A stretch of DNA of 7,759 nucleotides from Thermoleophilia bacterium (GTDB lineage: Bacteria; Actinomycetota; Thermoleophilia; Gaiellales; JAICJC01), in NCBI GenBank assembly GCA_025928435.1, contig JAICJM010000183.1, positions 1 to 7,759 on the forward strand. Direction: 5' to 3'. A program made the translations under genes and the position numbers. Under the pieces are notes generated by a model. The model searched no databases and was not told the DNA's origin. It saw only the letters and a list, made by a program, of their open reading frames with translations. Within the stretch, counting starts at the first letter, position 1; every line of letters starts with the position of its first letter. Of the stretch, positions 4,592 to 7,759 are shown one piece after another.

Positions 4592-5923
4592 ATGTTCGAA
4601 TCCCTGTCCGACCGTCTCGGGACCACGCTCGACGGCCTGCGCAGCCAGGGTCGCCTGAGCGAGGAAGACATCCAGAAGGCCATGCGCGAGATCCGGCTCG
4701 CGCTGCTCGAGGCCGATGTGAACTTCGGCGTCGTCCGCGACTTCGTGGCCAAGGTGCGCGAGCGGGCGATGGGCGGCGAGGTGATGGAGAGCCTCACGCC
4801 CGGCCAGCAGGTCGTGAAGATCGTCCACGAGGAGCTGACCGAGCTGATGGGGACGGCTGGCTCGGGGCTCTCGTTTGCGAACCGGCCGCCGACGGTCGTG
4901 CTCATGGCCGGCCTCCAGGGCGCCGGCAAGACGACGATGTGCGGCAAGCTGGCGCGCATCCTGGCGAAGCAGAAGCGCTCGCCCGCCATGGTCGCGTGCG
5001 ACCTCCAGCGGCCGGCGGCGGTGCAGCAGCTGCAGACGCTCGGCAAGTCGCTCCAGGTGCCCGTCTACGAGCGCGGCACCGACGCCGACCCGGTCGAGGT
5101 GGCGACCTGGGGGGTCGAGCAGGCCCGGGCCCAGGGCCGCGACGTCGTCATCATCGACACCGCCGGCCGCCTGCACGTCGACCAGGAGCTGATGGATCAG
5201 CTCGTCCGGGTGAAGCAGGCGACGAAGCCGCACAACGTGCTGCTCGTGCTCGACTCGATGACCGGCCAGGACGCCGTGAACGTCGCCCAGGCGTTCGCCG
5301 AGGCGGTCGACTACGACGGCGTCATCCTGACGAAGCTCGACGGCGACGCCCGCGGCGGCGCCGCGCTCGCCGTGCGCGCGGTGACGGGCAAGCCGATCAA
5401 GTACGTCTCGGTCGGCGAGAAGCTCGACCAGCTCGAGCCGTTCCACCCCGACCGGCTCGCGTCCCGGATCCTGGGGATGGGCGACGTCATGTCGCTGATC
5501 GAGCGGGCCCAGGAGCAGATCTCCGAGAACGAGGCCCGCGAGATGGAAGCCAAGCTGCGCAAGGCCGAGTTCACGCTCGAGGACTTTCTCGGGCAGCTGC
5601 GCCAGGTGCGCAAGATGACGGCCGGCCAGGGGATGGCGGGCCTGCTCGGGATGCTCCCCGGCGTCGGCCGCCAGATCAAGAACGTCAAGGTGGACGAGCG
5701 CCAGATCGACCGGGTCGAGGCGATCATCCTCTCGATGACGCCCGCCGAGCGGCGCAATCCGCGCTCGATCGACGGCAGCCGCCGCCGCCGCATCGCGGCC
5801 GGGAGCGGCACGAACGTCCAGCAGGTGAACCAGCTGCTGGGGCAGTTCAAGCAGATGCAGCGGATGATGAAGCAGGTGGGGAAGGGCAAGATGCCGCAGT
5901 TCCCCGGCCTCATGCGCCGCTGA
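4592..5923 (+). CDS. ffh: Signal recognition particle protein Ffh (SRP54)
   Basis: Ffh binds 4.5S/SRP RNA and the signal sequences of nascent membrane proteins, then pairs with FtsY in a twinned GTPase complex at the membrane. The 443-residue protein is complete. The N domain (about 1-95) contains the conserved ALLEADVNF motif. The G domain has G1 GLQGAGKTT (107-115), DLQRPAA (137-143), G3 DTAG (189-192), G4 TKLDG (247-251) followed by DARGG, and the closing SVGEKLDQLEPF (273-284). The M domain (about 325-443) has the flexible GQGMAGLLGMLPG loop, and SMTPAERRNP with SRRRRIAAGSG (396-406), which contacts SRP RNA. It ends in a Met-rich tail (QMQRMMKQVG). The start ATG 4592 is the conserved MFESLSDRL start and lacks a Shine-Dalgarno sequence; a TAGTCT box 7 bases upstream suggests leaderless expression. 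The SRP RNA gene is not in this window. Confidence 0.98.
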   Translation: MFESLSDRLGTTLDGLRSQGRLSEEDIQKAMREIRLALLEADVNFGVVRDFVAKVRERAMGGEVMESLTPGQQVVKIVHEELTELMGTAGSGLSFANRPPTVVLMAGLQGAGKTTMCGKLARILAKQKRSPAMVACDLQRPAAVQQLQTLGKSLQVPVYERGTDADPVEVATWGVEQARAQGRDVVIIDTAGRLHVDQELMDQLVRVKQATKPHNVLLVLDSMTGQDAVNVAQAFAEAVDYDGVILTKLDGDARGGAALAVRAVTGKPIKYVSVGEKLDQLEPFHPDRLASRILGMGDVMSLIERAQEQISENEAREMEAKLRKAEFTLEDFLGQLRQVRKMTAGQGMAGLLGMLPGVGRQIKNVKVDERQIDRVEAIILSMTPAERRNPRSIDGSRRRRIAAGSGTNVQQVNQLLGQFKQMQRMMKQVGKGKMPQFPGLMRR

Positions 5924-5935
5924 GCGGCCGCTCGC

Positions 5936-5941
5936 TAGACT
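5936..5941 (+). promoter_or_regulatory. Possible -10 box TAGACT for rpsP
   Basis: TAGACT in the 54-base ffh-rpsP gap matches TANNNT. Transcription from it would give a leader of about 30 bases containing the rpsP Shine-Dalgarno sequence. A perfect 12-base palindrome (5922-5933) lies just upstream. Its position at the head of the ribosomal genes supports an internal promoter; no -35 box is clear. Confidence 0.4.
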
Positions 5942-5963
5942 CCGCTCGTTCTCACACCCCGAC

Positions 5964-5970
5964 GGAAGGG
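5964..5970 (+). promoter_or_regulatory. Ribosome binding site GGAAGGG for rpsP
   Basis: GGAAGGG ends 7 bases before GTG 5978 and fixes that GTG as the rpsP start. Unlike ffh, this gene is therefore expected to have a leadered transcript. Confidence 0.65.
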
Positions 5971-5977
5971 CTCATTC

Positions 5978-6217
5978 GTGGCAGTGAAGATCCGCCTCTC
6001 GCGGCATGGATCCAACAAGAATCCGATCTACCGGGTCGTCGTCGCCGACTCGCGCGTGCCCCGTGACGGGCGCACGCTCGAGGAGATCGGGCGCTACAAC
6101 CCGCAGATGCAGCCGTCGCTGGTCGAGATCGACGCCGATCGCGCCCGCGAGTGGATCGCCCGCGGGGCCCAGCCGACGGACACGGTGCGCAAGCTGCTGA
6201 AGATCGCAGGCGTCTAG
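5978..6217 (+). CDS. rpsP: 30S ribosomal protein S16
   Basis: S16 binds 16S rRNA in the 5' and central domains and is needed for correct 30S assembly. The 79-residue protein shows the whole conserved pattern: [20 protein letters not shown] at the N-terminus (residues 1-20), [10 protein letters not shown] (23-32), LEEIGRYNP (34-42), then the conserved helix and turn [21 protein letters not shown] (split here as 54-62 and 63-74). Length is normal for the family. The start is GTG 5978, supported by a Shine-Dalgarno sequence and by the conserved M-A-V-K-I opening. It is the first gene of a ribosome-maturation run and is followed after 9 bases by the KH-domain gene. A promoter-like TAGACT box lies 36 bases upstream, so it may be transcribed separately from ffh as well as by read-through. 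Confidence 0.97.
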   Translation: MAVKIRLSRHGSNKNPIYRVVVADSRVPRDGRTLEEIGRYNPQMQPSLVEIDADRAREWIARGAQPTDTVRKLLKIAGV

Positions 6218-6226
6218 CCGCACGCC

Positions 6227-6460
6227 GTGGAAGACCTCCTTGCGTACCTGGCCCGCCAGCTCGTCGACAAGCCCGACGAGGTCCGGGTCGAGCGGCACGA
6301 GGGGTCTTCGGGTGAGGTCGTGCTCGAGCTGCACGTCGCCCCCGACGACATCGGCAAGGTGATCGGCAAGCAGGGCCGCATCGCCCGCGCGCTCCGCACC
6401 GTCGTCAAGGCGTCGGCCGTGCAGAGCGGGCGGCGCGTGCATGTCGAAGTCGCCGGCTGA
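6227..6460 (+). CDS. khpA: KH-domain RNA-binding protein KhpA
   Basis: A 77-residue single type-II KH domain protein of the KhpA/YlqC family. In other Gram-positive bacteria it binds RNA, often with KhpB (Jag), and affects cell division and envelope growth; that role is transferred from the family. The hallmark is I-G-K-V-I-G-K-Q-G-R-I-A (42-53), with the RNA-gripping GKQG loop at 47-50. The flanking EVVLELHV and RRVHVEVAG strands complete the fold. The N-terminal VEDLLAYLARQLVDKPDEV is typical. The start is GTG 6227, 9 bases after the rpsP stop; no Shine-Dalgarno sequence is visible, so translation probably depends on coupling with rpsP. The position between rpsP and rimM is the conserved one for this family. 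Its last 20 bases overlap the start of rimM. Confidence 0.93.
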   Translation: MEDLLAYLARQLVDKPDEVRVERHEGSSGEVVLELHVAPDDIGKVIGKQGRIARALRTVVKASAVQSGRRVHVEVAG

Positions 6461-6950
6461 TACTCCCTGGCGCCCGCCCACCGTTGTCGTCGGCCGGGTC
6501 GGCCGCGCCCACGGCCTCGACGGCGCGGTGCACCTCGAGGGCCACGGCGGCGGAGTGCCGCTGGGCTCCGGCCTGGAGGTGACGCTCGGCGGCCGGACCG
6601 CGGTGATCGTCGAGCGCCGCGGCACCGACCAGCGCCCGATCCTGCGCTTCGACTGCGCCGCGGACCGCGACGCCGCCGAGGCGCTCCGCGGGCAGCAGGT
6701 CGAGGTGGCGGCCACGGCCCTGCCGGAGCCGGACCCCGACGACTACCTGCACGTCGACCTGATCGGGTGCCGGGTGACCGCCGGCGGCCGCGAGCTCGGC
6801 ACGGTGGCCGACGTGCTCGTCTACCCCGCCAACGACGTGCTCGACATCCGCGGCGGCGAGGAGCCGGTGCTCGTCCCGTTCGTCGAGGACGTGGTGCTCG
6901 CGGTCGACGTCGGCGCCCGGGAGATCGCGATCCGGGACGACTTCCTGTGA
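6441..6950 (+). CDS. rimM: Ribosome maturation factor RimM
   Basis: RimM binds S19 in the head of the maturing 30S subunit and aids 16S rRNA processing. The 169-residue protein has the two expected parts: an N-terminal RimM barrel opening with VVVGRVGRAHGLDGAV (15-30), whose GRxGRAHGLDG pattern is diagnostic, and a C-terminal PRC-barrel (from about 102: YLHVDLIGCRV, ELGTVADVL, NDVLDI at 131-136, VLVPFVEDVV at 143-152). The C-terminus ends close to the last PRC strand (IAIRDDFL), slightly shorter than in proteobacteria. The start is ATG 6441, giving a 20-base overlap with khpA. No later in-frame start exists before the conserved VVVGRVG, so the overlap is required. The stop overlaps the trmD start (GTGA), so the two are probably translationally coupled, as expected for this operon. 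Confidence 0.95.
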   Translation: MSKSPADTPWRPPTVVVGRVGRAHGLDGAVHLEGHGGGVPLGSGLEVTLGGRTAVIVERRGTDQRPILRFDCAADRDAAEALRGQQVEVAATALPEPDPDDYLHVDLIGCRVTAGGRELGTVADVLVYPANDVLDIRGGEEPVLVPFVEDVVLAVDVGAREIAIRDDFL

Positions 6951-7648
6951 CGCTCGAGCTCGACGTCGTCACCCTGTTCCCGGGGTACTTCGACTGGCTG
7001 CGCGAGACGCGCCCGGTGCGAAACGCCGTCGCCGCCGGCTCGCTCGCGCTGCGCACGGTCGACCTGCGCGGGTTCGGGCTCGGCGACTACCGCCAGGCCG
7101 ACGACGCGCCCTACGGCGGGGGCGCGGGCATGGTCATCCGCGTCGACGTCGTGTGCGCGGCGCTCGAGACGACGTACGGCGGCGACATCGATGCGATCCT
7201 GGCCGACCGCCGCGTGGCGGTGCTGACGCCGATCGGCCGCGAGTTGACGGACGCGGTCGTGACCGAGCTGGCCGGCCTCGAGCGGCTGACCCTGCTCGCC
7301 GGCCGCTACGAGGGGTTCGACCAGCGCGTCCACGACCACCTCGCCAATGACGAGATCTCGGTCGGACGCTACATCCTGTCCGGCGGTGAGATCGCGGCGA
7401 TGGCGGTGATCGACGCGGTGACGCGCAAGCTGGACGGCGCGCTCGGCAAGCGCGAGAGCCACGAGCACGAGTCCTACTCGGAGGCGCTCGGAGGTCTGCC
7501 CGAGTACCCGCACTACACCCGCCCGGAGCAGTTCCGGGGCTGGGGGGTGCCGGACGTGCTGCGCTCGGGCAACCACGCGGAGGTGGCGCGGTGGCGGCGG
7601 GAGGCGTCCGAGGCCAGAGGAGCGGCCCGGAGCGGCTCCGACTTGTGA
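6947..7648 (+). CDS. trmD: tRNA (guanine-N1-)-methyltransferase TrmD
   Basis: TrmD transfers a methyl group from S-adenosylmethionine to N1 of G37 next to the tRNA anticodon, which prevents +1 frameshifting. It works as a SPOUT-fold dimer. Landmarks in the 233-residue protein: DVVTLFPGYFDWL (6-18), DDAPYGGGAGMV (52-63), the trefoil-knot region LLAGRYEGFDQRV (116-128), EISVGRYILSGGEIAAM (136-152), the catalytic Arg equivalent R160 in DAVTRKL, YPHYTRP (187-193) and VPDVLRSGNHAEVARWR (201-217). The position equivalent to E. coli Asp169 is Glu175; the spacing from R160 is 15 residues in both. The C-terminus ends soon after the conserved helix and lacks the usual RRPDLL wording. The start GTG 6947 overlaps the rimM stop by 4 bases and gives the conserved N-terminus. 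It is followed by rplS, the usual partner. Confidence 0.97.
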   Translation: MTLELDVVTLFPGYFDWLRETRPVRNAVAAGSLALRTVDLRGFGLGDYRQADDAPYGGGAGMVIRVDVVCAALETTYGGDIDAILADRRVAVLTPIGRELTDAVVTELAGLERLTLLAGRYEGFDQRVHDHLANDEISVGRYILSGGEIAAMAVIDAVTRKLDGALGKRESHEHESYSEALGGLPEYPHYTRPEQFRGWGVPDVLRSGNHAEVARWRREASEARGAARSGSDL

Positions 7649-7665
7649 GGCCCGGGCGCGGTGGC

Positions 7666-7671
7666 TAGCAT
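7666..7671 (+). promoter_or_regulatory. Possible -10 box TAGCAT for rplS
   Basis: TAGCAT in the 52-base gap between trmD and rplS matches TANNNT, 29 bases before the rplS ATG. The rest of the gap is pyrimidine-rich before the start and has no clear Shine-Dalgarno sequence. It suggests a separate promoter for L19, which is often made in larger amounts than TrmD. Confidence 0.35.
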
Positions 7672-7700
7672 TCCTCGGCCGCCCGTTCCTCTTTCCGCTG

Positions 7701-7759
7701 ATGAGCGTCATCTCCGACATCGAGCGCCGCCAGGCGCGTGAAGTCCCCCGGTTCAAAGC
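7701..7759 (+). CDS. rplS: 50S ribosomal protein L19, N-terminal fragment (3' end cut by window)
   Basis: Nineteen codons and two bases are present, reading MSVISDIERRQAREVPRFK. This matches the L19 N-terminus, which has an acidic/basic helix followed by a (V/I)PxFxxGD segment; the start of that segment is visible as VPRFK. L19 sits at the interface of the 30S and 50S subunits near bridges B6 and B8. Position directly after trmD is the conserved context and is the main reason for confidence in such a short piece. The start is ATG 7701; no good Shine-Dalgarno sequence precedes it. The remainder of the gene lies outside the window. Confidence 0.88.
   Translation, partial: MSVISDIERRQAREVPRFK

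Noticed and set aside
4584..4600. LexA/SOS box at the ffh start
   Set aside because: The arms resemble the actinobacterial TCGAAC-N4-GTTCGA box, but the spacing is one base short (CGAA-N5-TTCG instead of N6) and the left arm has G for C; ffh is not a known SOS gene.
3429..5180. Near-identical DNA in ftsY (about 3445-3465) and ffh (about 5157-5177)
   Set aside because: Both encode the conserved D-T-A-G-R-L-H motif of paralogous GTPases with the same preferred codons; no need to invoke gene conversion.
5922..5933. Perfect 12-base palindrome GAGCGGCCGCTC after ffh
   Set aside because: Could form a small hairpin, but there is no T-run and a GC-only palindrome of this length is not surprising here; not called a terminator.
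7600..7648. Possible frameshift near the end of trmD
   Set aside because: The last residues differ from the usual R-T-x-x-R-R-P-D-L-L, but all core motifs are in one frame and the protein ends with a plausible S-D-L; reads as natural divergence.

Overview
The window comes from a GC-rich bacterial chromosome. Coding third positions are almost always G or C, and GTG starts are common. The order smc / ftsY / ffh / rpsP / KH-domain gene / rimM / trmD / rplS is a conserved housekeeping neighbourhood of Gram-positive bacteria. Together with the sequence style and the TANNNT promoter boxes placed just before start codons, it suggests an actinobacterium, possibly class Thermoleophilia. That placement is inference; no rRNA or other taxonomic marker lies in the window.

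Layout. Positions 2-1135 hold the C-terminal part of SMC, the chromosome-organising ATPase, cut by the window edge. Positions 1136-1430 are a non-coding spacer between convergent genes, carrying three different short palindromic repeats. Positions 1431-2779 hold two minus-strand genes joined by a 4-base stop/start overlap: a GNAT acetyltransferase and, upstream of it, a diverged malate/L-lactate dehydrogenase-family oxidoreductase (Ldh_2). They separate smc from ftsY. About 20-45 bases between the divergent starts must hold promoters for both directions.

From 2823 to the end everything is on the plus strand: ftsY (SRP receptor), a dienelactone hydrolase-family hydrolase, ffh (SRP GTPase), rpsP (S16), a KH-domain RNA-binding protein (khpA), rimM (16S processing factor), trmD (tRNA m1G37 methyltransferase) and the first 19 codons of rplS (L19). 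Spacing is tight: ftsY and the hydrolase are 1 base apart, the KH gene and rimM overlap by 20 bases, and rimM and trmD overlap by 4. Promoter-like TAGNNT boxes precede ffh, rpsP and rplS.

Functionally, FtsY and Ffh form the co-translational membrane-targeting pair. rpsP, khpA, rimM, trmD and rplS serve ribosome assembly and translational fidelity. The ldh/GNAT pair and the hydrolase are accessory genes with no obvious link to these roles. I see no CRISPR array, tRNA or rRNA gene, complete insertion sequence or clearly new multi-gene system. The most unusual parts are the palindrome-rich spacer at 1136-1440, the diverged active-site motif of the Ldh_2 protein, a paired TTCGAA motif over the ffh start, and an Asp-to-Glu change at the TrmD catalytic position.
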